Source of the DNA: [Phialemoniopsis] sp. UDSM-2020 | Taxonomy: Eukaryota > Ascomycota > Sordariomycetes > Thyridiales > Thyridiaceae | Assembly (NCBI GenBank): GCA_018873225.1 | Contig: JAEILZ010000001.1 | Span: 3,720,001-3,784,000 of the forward strand | Direction of reading: 5' to 3' | DNA: 64,000 bases | Part shown: positions 33,027 through 43,800 of the stretch, piece by piece | How the letters are laid out: each line of letters starts with the position of its first letter | How positions within the stretch are numbered: position 1 is the stretch's first letter | The notes under the pieces: generated by a model | Told to the model about the DNA's origin: nothing | The model's input: only the letters and a program-made list of their open reading frames with translations | Database searches by the model: none | Made by a program: the position numbers and the translations under genes

Positions 33027-34955
33027 ATGGCTTCGAAATGGCAACAGCTAAAGCAAGAGAAGCTTGCTACCCGCGAGGCTCTGCTGTCTTCAGAATGGAG
33101 GATCGCCTCGGACATTGCCAGCCAAGTCAGCATGACATCCGATGCAAGTGCAGTCGAGCTTTTCGACAAGACTACTGTGCTTTCAAAGAAGGAGCGAGAG
33201 ATCACTGAAACGTACTCGGCCTCTTCGCTCGTCAAGGCGATATCCACAGGTGCTCTGTCCTCGGCCGAGGTGACCCTGGCGTTCTGCAAGCGTGCCGCTG
33301 TAGCTCAGCAGCTCGTAAGATAGCCCCTTGCTCTTTACAGTGTCGAGTCTCGCTAAAAAACACGCAAAAGACTAACTGCTTAACCGAGATCTTTTTCGAC
33401 AAAGCCCTGGCTCGAGCGAAGGAGTGCGATGAGTATTTGGCCCGCGAAGGAAAGCCGATGGGCCCTCTTCATGGATTGCCTATCAGTATGAAGGTAAGCT
33501 ATGAGACTGCATTATCTTATATGCTCATTGATCTGGTATTAAACTTAATGATTACTAGGATATGTTCATGATAGAAGGCGAGGCGGCCACCCTGGGCTTC
33601 ATCGCGTATCTTGCTAAGCCCAAGGCGGACAAGAACTCCCATGTGATTGATATTCTCTTGAGGGCCGGTGCAGTATTTTACGTCAAGACCAACGTTCCTC
33701 AGTCACTCTTTGTACGTCTTGTCGGATGATTCCATGGTGATCAAATATCGGTGGTACTGACAATCACCCTGACAGATGTGCGAGGGCATGAATAACGTCT
33801 TTGGATGTACACTCAACCCTCATAAACTACGACTCACCCCTGGGGGCAGTGGCTCCGGAGAAGCGGCCTTGATGGCGCTCAGGGGCTCAGTACTCGGCGT
33901 CGGCAGCGATATTGGTGGTTCTCTCCGAGTTCCAGCCCTCTGCTGCGGAACATTTGGCTTCAAGCCTACGAGTGACAGGCTTCCGTGGGGTGGCCAGCAG
34001 GCATTGCTTCCCAAGGGATGGCCGGGTGTTGTGCCTACGGTAGGACCGCAGGCCGTTACTCCTGAGGATCTTACGCTCTTTACCAAGACCATCATCCAAA
34101 GCGATGCTTGGAAGGTTGATGCATCAGCCCGGTATATGCCTTGGCGAGATGTTCCGAAGAAAGAGTCGCTGAGAATCGGGTATTGGATCGGCGACGAAGA
34201 TTTTCCTGTCTTTCCGCCTGTACTCTGTGCGATGGAAGAAGCCGCTACTAGACTGCGAAAGGCAGGCCACCAGCTGGTACCTATCAGCAACCCTGTGCCT
34301 CTCCTCGAGGCCGCGAAGCTCTTTCTAAAGGCGGCCAATCTGGACACCAAGAAGTCCATGTTCCAGATCCTCGCTGAGGGCGGAGAGCAGCCCATGCCCT
34401 GTCTACTAGACGTGCTGGCCAACCCACTAGTTGCCGACTCTCAGGAGCCCGGCCTGGATCAGCTTTGGGCTTTCACCTCTGGGCGAGAGGACTACCGTGC
34501 GGCCTGGCACGCGGCCTTCATGGGACAGAGCATTGATGTGTTGCTTTGCCCGAGCTCTCGCGGCGTGGCGACACCTCACGGAAAGTTCGGTGTGCCATGG
34601 TATACCGTCATCTGGAACCTGCTGGACGTAAGTTGACATTCAATTGCAACGTTTGGACTGACATGAAGAGAGAAATCGCTGATGTCGAATGGACCATAGT
34701 GCCCTGCAACGGTCATCCCTTTCCTGAAAGCGGACAAGAGCCTCGCTCCGCAGAGCATCGACGGATGTACGTGTTGTTTCCATCTCCAACCCCGTACCTT
34801 ATTTGACATGTTTCTCGGTAAACTAACTGCCGTCATTAGACGACGCTGGAGCCTCGGACGGAGCTCCTAGCGGCGTCCAAATCGTGGGCTGGACAGGTCA
34901 GGACGAGGAGGTTCTGATGGCAACAGAAGTCATTGCTCAGGTTCTGAAGGAATAG
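33027..34955 (+). CDS. Amidase-signature hydrolase, 532 aa
   Basis: Exons are 33027..33314, 33371..33493, 33559..33711, 33776..34627, 34700..34766 and 34840..34955. All introns (56-73 nt) are GT-AG and the joined frame is 533 codons including stop. It cleaves C-N bonds of carboxylic amides to acid and ammonia; the family includes fungal acetamidases and general amidases. Catalytic Lys is in ISMKDMF, the nucleophile Ser in VGSDIGGSLRVP, and the cis-Ser in PGGSGSGEAAL. The latter departs from the usual GGSSGGE. The start MASKWQQLKQEKLATRE matches how acetamidase-type proteins begin. The C-terminus APSGVQIVGWTGQDEEVL is the usual family ending. The substrate is not predictable. An upstream in-frame ATG at 32940 is judged less likely. 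Confidence 0.9.
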
Positions 34956-36461
34956 TTCGCTTCTCTTGTCATTCACAGGGATTTCTCTCCCTAGCAGTCC
35001 CCGTAGCACCGTTGATGGTCGCATCGCCTCATAGATACCGTTTAGGTAGTCTAGCTGCTCATGTCTTCCTAGGTAATCAAGATTGCCTATTCTAGCAATG
35101 ATCCCTACTGAGTAGCCTTTAAGCTTTTCCAGATTAGCGCCCAGCTAGACTGCCTAGCGGCATAGCAGCTCCTGAGACAGCGCCACTGTTAGCTGCCAAC
35201 TACCGGAGGAGGTGTGTTGTGGTGTGGAGGGCCGTCGAGTCAATTGATGTCAACATTGCGCCGGGTTCCGTCCTACAATAAGTACATTATTGTCTTATCG
35301 TCCGTCTTACGGTCGCACCTGGAGAAAATAGAGTGTCGTCGTCTTACTAACGCCCTTCGGACTGCCAAGTATAATCGATTTGTCGTAAGGCTCTTACCAG
35401 GTAAAGTACTGCTCTGGTACACTCTTACCACCCTCTATGATGAATGACGGCCGGCTGCGTGCATGCAGGGGAACCAAACAAAAAGAGCCCAAAGTGCCGG
35501 AGGACGAGCGTGCACACACGATTCCTGTAACCCACCCACCCCACGAGCGCGCGGCAGCAGGGCACACCGGCCGGCGCGCATCACCCAGTCGTATGCCAAG
35601 CACCTGGGTCCTCGAAGAGCAGGAGAAAAAGGGGGCTGTGCAGGTTTCTTTATCTCTTCTTTGAAACGGCGACTACTCTATTTTGTTTTCGTATGCGCTC
35701 TGTTGTCCCTTGTGGGAGAGGTATGCATGTAGATACGCTTCCGCTTTAGGATGCCGCCGTCGATCTCACTAACGCCAGGATGTCGAGACGAGCCTCGATG
35801 GAGGAATCAATTGCTCCGAGGCGGCCTCCAGATGCCCAGTTGCTCCCGCGTGTAAGACACTGAACCGATCCTATCTGGGCAGACATGGGTGATTTTCCAA
35901 CGACGTAATCCTGCGCCCGCTGTGGTGCCGTCCATTTTGGTACCCCAATGATTATACTTCTGTGCCAAGCTGAACCATGTCTTGGATGAGACGCCTCGGG
36001 CCTCTAAGATCTCACGTATTTGGCATCCTACCGGGCAGGGCTGTACACGCTTCGGGGTCACACCCCGGACCCCAATTGCATGGGCATAGCTACGTACGCC
36101 ATTTACATGCCAGCACACTGGGGGTAAGCCACGAGCAAAGTATTAAATCTGACGTCTCCCACCCCCCGCCCAGATCCGTCTCGCCAGATGTTGGCTGGCC
36201 TTGCCTTTGATTCTGTACGTATAAGCTGCGAGACTCCCTTGTCGGCGAACCACCACTAGGAATATACTTCCAGCCTCATTTCCCCAAATATTGTCCGAAA
36301 GAAACCTAAGCCAGGCAATTGGTGCGCTGGACGACTCTTTGTTGTCCGTTCTGTTGATCTTTTAATAGATCCAACAACACATTTATAGTGCTTGTGGCAT
36401 CACATTCTTGCTCAAACCCCCCCTCATCATAATTGCTCGCAGGAGTAATCCCCAATTCAGC
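34956..36461. other. Intergenic region with CTAG-rich, possibly repeat-derived part
   Basis: These 1.5 kb lie between the amidase and the DOMON gene. Bases 35040-35180 contain several CTAG tetranucleotides and unusual composition, which could be a decayed mobile-element fragment. No terminal repeats or transposase are seen. The rest is promoter-like. Confidence 0.35.
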
Positions 36462-37901
36462 ATGGGCTTGAAATCAAGGAAAGCAGCCTTTGTAGCCGCG
36501 TTGCTTGGTGAGCGTCAACGTTGAAACGAGACCAGGGACTCAAGAGCTAACAACGCTGTAGCAACTGCAACGGGCGTGTCGGCAGATACCACCAAGCACT
36601 GCGCGGGAGACTCCCAGGATGTCTGCTACAACATCGGCGTGCCGAGCTCAACCTCTTCCAAGGGCTCTGGTAACATCTACTTCCAGATCAGCGCGCCGTC
36701 GACGTACCAATGGGTTGCATTGGGCACCGGCCAGCGCATGGCAGGGTCCAATATCTTCGTCATGTATCAAGACGGCAACGGCAACGTCACCATCTCCCCT
36801 CGTGCGGGAGCTAACCACGTCATGCCTCAACAGGACACGAGCTCGACAGGGGCCAAGCTGACCCTCCTCGCGGGAAGCGGAGTGTCAAACGGCAATATGA
36901 TTGCAAACGTCATGTGCGCGAACTGCGAATCTTGGTCCGGTGGCGGCAAGCTCTCGGTTTCCAGTACCAGCTCTGGCTGGATCGGAGCTTGGAAGAAGGG
37001 CAGCTCGCTCGACTCTACCAACGCGGGCGCCATGATCTCGATTCACGACGACGAGACGGTGTTCCAGCTCGACCTTACCAAGGCAGTCATTAGTGATGAC
37101 ACCAATCCCTTTGTCGCAGGCAGCGGTACCTCGAGCGGCGGCGGATCGGGCTCCGGGTCTGATACTGGTTCTGGATCCGGTTCGGGATCTGACTCCGGAT
37201 CTGGATCTGGATCTGGCTCGTCTGACTCGGGCAACTCTGGAAACGACGGTGTGACCGTCATTGGGAGCAAGCCCAGCAAGACTATCCTGACAGCACATGG
37301 CGTCATTATGGCCCTTGTTATGGTTGTCCTCTATCCCCTTGGCTCGCTGCTGATGCCGCTCATGGGCAACTGGATGGTCCACGCTGCCTGGCAGTTCGTC
37401 TCATATCTCCTCATGTGGGCTGGTTTCGGTCTCGGCGTGGTTTGCGCGAAGCAGAGGAGCATGGTAAGGACCGTCCCAATGGAAATTCTTCGGCTAGACG
37501 CTAACAGGCTGTGATAGCTCTTTGACCAGCACCACACAATTCTTGGCACGGTTGTCGTCAGTCTGCTGGCTATCCAGCCGTTCATGGGTGTTTGGCATCA
37601 CCGACACTACGTGAAGCACCAGGCACGCGGCGCGGTCAGCCACGCCCACATCTGGTGGGGACGCAGTTTGATGATCATTGGAGTGGTGAACGGTGGGCTA
37701 GGTCTGCAGCTGGCGTCCGCGTCGAATAACCTCATCATTGCCTACTCTGTTGTTGCAGGAGTCATCTTCCTCATCTACGTCGCAGGGAAGTCGTTTACCT
37801 CGCTCCGCAAGAGGAAGGCTCCGGCACAGTCCAAGGAGCTCAGGAACTCGTCCTCTCGAGATAGTGCAGCAGCCCAGACATCGAGGCGCCCCTACCCCTG
37901 A
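36462..37901 (+). CDS. DOMON-cytochrome b561 membrane protein, 443 aa
   Basis: Exons are 36462..36507, 36562..37463 and 37518..37901 (two 54-nt introns). A signal peptide ends near residue 24 (ATATGVSADT). The extracellular DOMON (cellobiose-dehydrogenase-like cytochrome) domain spans about 25-205 with IYFQISAPSTYQWVALGTG, ANVMCANCESW and DDETVFQLDL. A Gly/Ser linker follows (about 207-242), then a b561 domain of about five transmembrane helices. Candidate haem His residues are in TAHGVIMALVMV, WMVHAAWQF, HHTILGTVVVSLL and SHAHIWWGRSLM. Family members pass electrons across membranes using ascorbate or quinol donors, and some act as ferric or cupric reductases. This assignment is from architecture. 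The C-terminus is a short basic cytosolic tail. Confidence 0.9.
37130..37220 (+). repeat. Gly-Ser linker low-complexity repeat
   Basis: Repeated GGATCTGGATCT-like units encode a run of alternating Ser and Gly with occasional Asp/Thr between the DOMON and b561 domains. Such tracts expand and contract readily. Confidence 0.7.
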
Positions 37902-38524
37902 GCGAACAAGCCCAGCAGTCGCTATATGATGGCGATCGGTGCTGAGACACAAGGTGATAAGCAAGGATAATTGGTAATGATCATAGAGAAACTGGGCTCT
38001 ATAGAAGGTGTCTCCTGCTTAGGAGCTTCTGATCAAATGCGATCAAGGGTACAAATGAGGCGTTTTGAGATGGCCACAGATATATGTGGATGAGGTCGGA
38101 GTTTGGATCAAAGAACCCAATTGCATGTCCTTCACTTGAAGAATGTTTTATACTCAAATGACAACATAAACTTTGTGCTTTATCATGTGTGATGGTGTCA
38201 TCACCCGTGTGAATGAAACTGTCCACTCGGTGGATGAGGGTGTGAGCACTGGGGAGGAGAGATGAAGGAGCTGCCACGTGACCTGGGACACGAAAACGCA
38301 CGGGGCACGTCGCGGCTAAGGCAAGCCTGCCTTTCTGGTGGTCAAGCCAGTCACAGCGATGATGGCACCGATCTAGCCGACCCGGCTCGAAAAACCTCTC
38401 AAAGCCAGAACATCCCAAAACCCTTCCCCCCCCCAAAAAGAACCATCTCCTCCACTCACCCCCCGACGACCGACTCAAACCCCCCCGGTGATTCCCAATT
38501 GAGACACCATCACATCCCGTCAAC
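37902..38524. other. Intergenic region with atp14 promoter
   Basis: These 623 bp hold the DOMON gene 3' UTR and the atp14 promoter, with poly-C/A tracts at about 38427-38490. No gene is seen. Confidence 0.5.
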
Positions 38525-39458
38525 ATGCTCTTCTCCGTATCCCGAGCTGCGGTACGTTTGTCCCTGTCGATTGATCCGAAAGTTTTCATTCCATCGCTAC
38601 AGCTCTGAGCCCGCCGACCGACCGCTATCGTTGCTGGTCCGACGGGTGGAGATGGAAGCATCGGACGACTATCGAAATTGTTGGCTGACATGACCGACCT
38701 GCAGAGCACTCGCAAGGCCGTCTCGGCCGTCGCCCGCCTGGCGCGCCCTTCTACCGTTCAGATGAGAGGCTTCATTGCCCCTACCGTCTCCCGCAGAGGT
38801 ACGCATAATCGTTCGCTTTTTTCCTAGGGTGTTCGGAGATTGTAGCATGATGGATCCGCGGTCGGCCGGAGGAAGAGGCAGGGACTTCAGCATCGATCAA
38901 TCAACGCGACAACGAACGACAAATCGGATTAGAGTGTATTATCATGGAAGGATCGAGGGTTTATTGAATGCAGTTTCGTTCGATTGAGATTCATCGCAAT
39001 TGATGATCGCGGGACACATCGAATCGAAGCCGAAACCGCCAACTCGACATGTTAACTATCCGACCTCCTTCTCCCATCGACAGCCACCCGGCCCTTCAAT
39101 GCTACAAATCTTCTTACAAATTCAACTGAGCTTCTATTGCATTTCGAGCAGGCCAGAAAGCTAACACATCTCGCCCTCTCTTCTAGCCGACTTCGTCCAG
39201 GAGCTCTACCTCAAGGAGCTCAAGGCCTACAAGACCCCCGCCGTCAAGGACTCCGACGCCCAGGGCCAGGTCGCCACCTTCAGCGTCCCCAAGACCCCTC
39301 AGTCGCCCGAGGAGGCCGACCTCGCCAGCAGCCTCAAGGAGTACGAGAGCATGGCCGTCGAGGTCGAGGGCCAGGAGACCGGCGCTGACGGCGCCCAGAC
39401 CGCCGCCGCCGTCGAGGACTGGCTCGTCGAGGAGGAGGAGGAGGAGGCCCACCACTAA
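38525..39458 (+). CDS. atp14: F1Fo ATP synthase subunit H (Atp14), mitochondrial, 130 aa
   Basis: Exons are 38525..38551, 38705..38798 and 39187..39458 (introns 153 and 388 nt, unusually long for this window). The first exon codes only nine residues. The first roughly 40 residues form a basic mitochondrial presequence (LFSVSRAASTRKAVSAVAR, MRGFIAPTVSRR). The mature part begins ADFVQELYLKELKAYKTP, followed by SVPKTPQSPEEADLASSLKE and an acidic C-terminus (EDWLVEEEEEEAHH), matching fungal subunit H. This small acidic subunit belongs to the peripheral stalk of ATP synthase. Long introns in genes for abundant mitochondrial proteins may be regulatory, but nothing specific is seen. Confidence 0.88.
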
Positions 39459-40811
39459 ACGCCTTTCTTCGCTCCATCATGAACACCAAAAAAATCACGA
39501 AGGGCGGGCAGAGTGTGTGAGAGGGAAAGAAGAGAGGGGGAGCCAGCGTAGTCTTTTGACACAAGAGCGCGTAATGCGGGAAAAACACAGTGTTGCGTTG
39601 AGTGGTTAGAGGAGGAAATCGAACGCAAGGTGGATGCGGCTCCCGGAGCTTGTGTGTATGTGTATGTGAATATTTTCACAACCCCCCGGTGAGCAGGAAG
39701 GCTTTCGTCGATCAGGCTCGATGCTCCCTTGACGACTCTCCGTTATGGAGTCTGGGACCGTGGCACCTCACGGGAGACGCCGAGGGGCACCGAGGTCTAT
39801 CCGTGTACATTTGTTAATCAAAATGTCCTGATTGCAATCAGAGATTCGATGCAAACTCCTAGCAACTTGACTATTTGATCTTTGTGAATCACTGCAGTGC
39901 TCGAGTCTGGTCTGTTCGGCATCATGGAACTGCCACAACCCTTTTGGAGCTTACTGCTTCCCTGCAGCGTCAACGACCAGACTGATCTCACTATAGGGGA
40001 CGTTTAGTTCTCTTCTCTTCAGAACGCCTGCCTTCGATACTCCCTTGACAGCTTCCCTGACCACTCTCCCGGGTCTACCACAGTACGGCCAGCCACTACC
40101 AAGCTTCTCAGGACGACAGCATAGAAGAAAATCCGATAACCAAATCCAGGTCAGATTAGAAGGGGGCACAGGTAGGACACATAGGCTCGACTGGATCAAT
40201 ACATGGCTCCAGAGTCACCGTTTCGCAAGGGTTATTTATTTATTTTCTCTTTGCGTGCTCGCTCGTCGAGAAGCCAGAGGATTAGGTACATGGGTGCTAC
40301 ATACGGAGCCAAATATTCGCATTAAACGACTCTTTCAGCCACCGAGCCTCCTTCAAGACACCAAGCCAAGCTCACTATAGAGTAGAAGACAAGGCCGTCC
40401 GTTGGGCCCTCACTCAACGTCAGAGTCAATGGCCCGGCTCCAGCACGGGACATTGCATCGAAAAGCAGTACACCAGACAAGCCATGCAAACTTGTGTGAC
40501 GCGCAAAGGTGCTGATGCATTTGTGCAAAGTGATAGTAATAACGACAGAAACTCGCGGCAGAATACAGCTGCTGTGCACGACTCTTGTCTCCATTATGGA
40601 CAACCACCGAAACGCCGTCCTCAACCAACCCTGCTGATTTCCGATTACCAAATGCAATTGTTGTACCGCCCCGTATGCTACCATGCCGTTGCTATCGTGC
40701 GCGTGATCCTCAATCGGAATAAAGGCGCAAAATGATGCGCCTGTGTTTGGCAATACACCCTGTCAGGTGTGAAGTATGTGTCTGTGCCAAAGGCAAAAAC
40801 CCCCAGGTCTC
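39459..40811. other. Intergenic, convergent 3' ends
   Basis: This 1.35-kb gap lies between the atp14 stop (+) and the sch9 stop (-). Frames present are short and motif-free. Confidence 0.5.
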
Positions 40812-43800
40812 TCACATGTCCAGCGAGCCACCAAACATATGCTCATCGTTGGTAGTGGTTCGCTCAATGCCACTCATGCGATTTGCCTTGCGGGGATCCA
40901 CATCTTCGAGATCATCCCAGTCATCGTCCTCCTTGGCTCGGTCAGCGTCGTTCATCTCCTCATCTTCATAACGGTAGCGATCTCTCATGTGATCATCAAG
41001 CGCGCTCTCATCAACAAAAGTAAAGCCCTGGAAGTTGGCCTGCACTGATGGGGAGAGCGGAGTTGAGGTGGCGAAGCCGCGAGCCAAGGCCGCAGCGCGT
41101 TCGTTGAGCGATCCGTTCGTGTTGAGAGCATTGGTGAACTCCGGGTCGAAGTAGGAAACATCCGTCTCAGACTTCAACTTAGGTTTAAATGGCGGAGTGA
41201 TCAGCTTGTTTGACAACGCGTTCCAATCGATGTCCTTGAAGAAGGGGTGCTGCTTCAGTTCCTCGGCATCGCTAAGAGCGCCGAGGCGATGTTTGGGGTT
41301 CCTGTTAAGCAGCCCCTTGACAAAGTTGCGACCGTCCACAGAAAGTGTGTCTTTGGGGAACCTAACCTTGCCAAAGGCAATGTTCTTGTACATCTGCTGT
41401 GTGTCCTCCGCATAGAATGGACTCCATCCACAGCACATCTCGAACACTAGGACTCCCAAAGACCAAAAGTCGACCATCTTCGTGTAGCCAGCCTCGTCCA
41501 GAAGAACCTCAGGAGCGAGGTATTCCGTAGTGCCACAGAAGGTGTTTGTCGTGTCATTCTTGGTCAGGTTGGCCTTGGACAAGCCGAAATCGCAAAGCGC
41601 AATATGCCCATTGGCATCGAGGAGAATGTTCTCGGGTTTCAGGTCGCGATAGACAATATCGTTGTTGTGCAGGTGCTGAATGGCAAGGATCAGCTCGGCA
41701 ATATAAAACTTCGCCCTGGTCTCGTCAAAGCGGCCCTCCTTCTGCAAATGCCAGAACAGTTCGCCACCAGACATATAATCGGTCACGAGGTAGAGGTCCG
41801 AAGGCGTTTGGAAGGAAAACTTCAGGCCGACGATGAAAGGCGAGTCGGACGTAGCAGTCCGCACCAGAATGTTGCGCTCGCCAACAGTATGGGCCACCTC
41901 CTTCTTCTGGACGATGACCTTCTTTGACAGCACTTTCATGGCGTAAATCCTCTTGGTGTCCTTCTTCCGGACCTGGTAGACCTGTCCAAATGTGCCCTTA
42001 CCGATGAGCCTCAGAATTTGAAAATCATCAGGGCCGTAATGCTTTCGGTCGGTTCTCTGGTAAAAAGATTCAACGTATATTTCGCCCGTCGGAGCGTTTT
42101 CGGCCATGGTGTCGGCGTGTCCCGTCAAAGGATACCAACCCCGGACAGGTCCATCATTCTCCGACAGTCTGGCGTGAAAATCAACGTGACCAAGGAAATC
42201 TTCTCCATTGGCGCCATGGTCGTAGATCGAGATATCTACGGTGGAGTCCGAATCAACAACATCACTATATGCAAAATTAGCCATTGCAGTCGACAGTATC
42301 ATAAAGGCAAGGGCAAACTTACAAGACCGCTTCAGCATCCCACTTTGGATTGGTAAAGGATCGACGAGAGGTCCGGGACCGGAATGTATTATAGTCCGTG
42401 ATGCTCGTATTGCTGCTCTGCCTGCTTCGCATGGGAATGGCCATAGGTCGACCGCTGTCACTCCCCTGCCGTTGTATCGGAACTCCTCCCATGGGAATGC
42501 CTCCCATGGGGGTACCTCCCATAGCCACATTGGAGATTGCCGTATCCTCAACATCCTCGGATGATCGAGGCCCACCAGATATAAGCTCGGCTCGTTGAAA
42601 GACGGCAACAACGTAGGGGTCGCGACTCTTCCGAAGTCCCCTGGCTTCGCCAATCTTAATGGTGAGCTTTCCTCGGGGCGCAGGAGCTGTCATTCCCGCT
42701 GGGGTTGGTGTCTGTGTAGCCGCACGGTCGGCGGAGCCGCGTCCGTTGCTGCCGTCCTCGTTCGAATCGCCTCGAGTTGGCTGGGCGGTCGAAAGTGACC
42801 GTGGAGTGGATTGGCCGCTCTTTACTCCCGCCACATCTGTTAGCTTCTTCAGTTGCTCAATGGAAGCAGACTCAGTAGAAGTGTCTTGGCCCTCCTTCAC
42901 CGGAAGAAATTGTGAACATGTTGGAGAACTTGGGGTTGTGTGTGCATTGCGAGTTGTGGGATTAGAGATATGATTTGCCAGCACGGTAGATTGAGTGATC
43001 GCACACGTCAGAGGAGCAAGCAATGAAGATCTACGGCCTCGTGGGCCGCTAAGATCCAGACTGCTCTTCTTGTGCAGGCTCGGTGCAAGTGTAGGGTGTA
43101 TAGATCCTGACGTCTCACCCTCACCACTTGAGCCACGGGTCTTGGCTTCTCGTAGTGAAGGGCACTGCGACGCTGGAGGTGTTGGATATGGGTGGAGTCG
43201 ATCAGTCCCGAGTAATGATTTCTCAGGCGCGGCTTCCGTCCTCTCGTGTGGAAGGAGAGGAGGGCCGTCGTCTAGAGAATCACTACGGGAAGCCGGCTCG
43301 ACGGGTGTGACTGGGAGTTGTGACGAAGAGACACTCTGGATAGACACCTCCTCCCGAGGCGTGCCGTTGCAAGGTGAAGCCTCTGCTTGTGCAGTCGACA
43401 TGAAGGTGCCTGACAAGATACGCCTAAAAGACGGTGCACGAACCTGATTAAAGTAGCTCATGATGCCCGGTAACCGCTTGTCGTGAAGATCTGGTTGCGG
43501 CGTCGCCACGCCGGAACGTGGGGTCTCAAATCCAAGCTGATCGTTGCCATCCTCTTCGGTGGCGGCAGACCTGCTGCTGCGCCCGTTAGTACTCCCGAGA
43601 TGCGACATTGCGTTCAGGGCGAGGCTTCCCCGGCGAGGAAGCAAGTAAACATGGAGCAGAAGCTTCGCTTGAATAGCAAGTAGAGGGAAAAGAGGCAAGA
43701 ATGAGTCCAGCGGGGTGAAAATCGGGGGAAGGGTATTTGAGCTGTCCTAGCTCGTGATGGCCATTGAGTCTAGTGTAAGTTGGTAGTGGGCTGGCTGGTG

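Noticed and set aside
43606..43608. ATG 43608 as the Sch9 start
   Set aside because: Not excluded, but ranked second: it lies 17 nt upstream of a perfect TACTAAC that pairs with an acceptor, and the upstream exon fits in phase.
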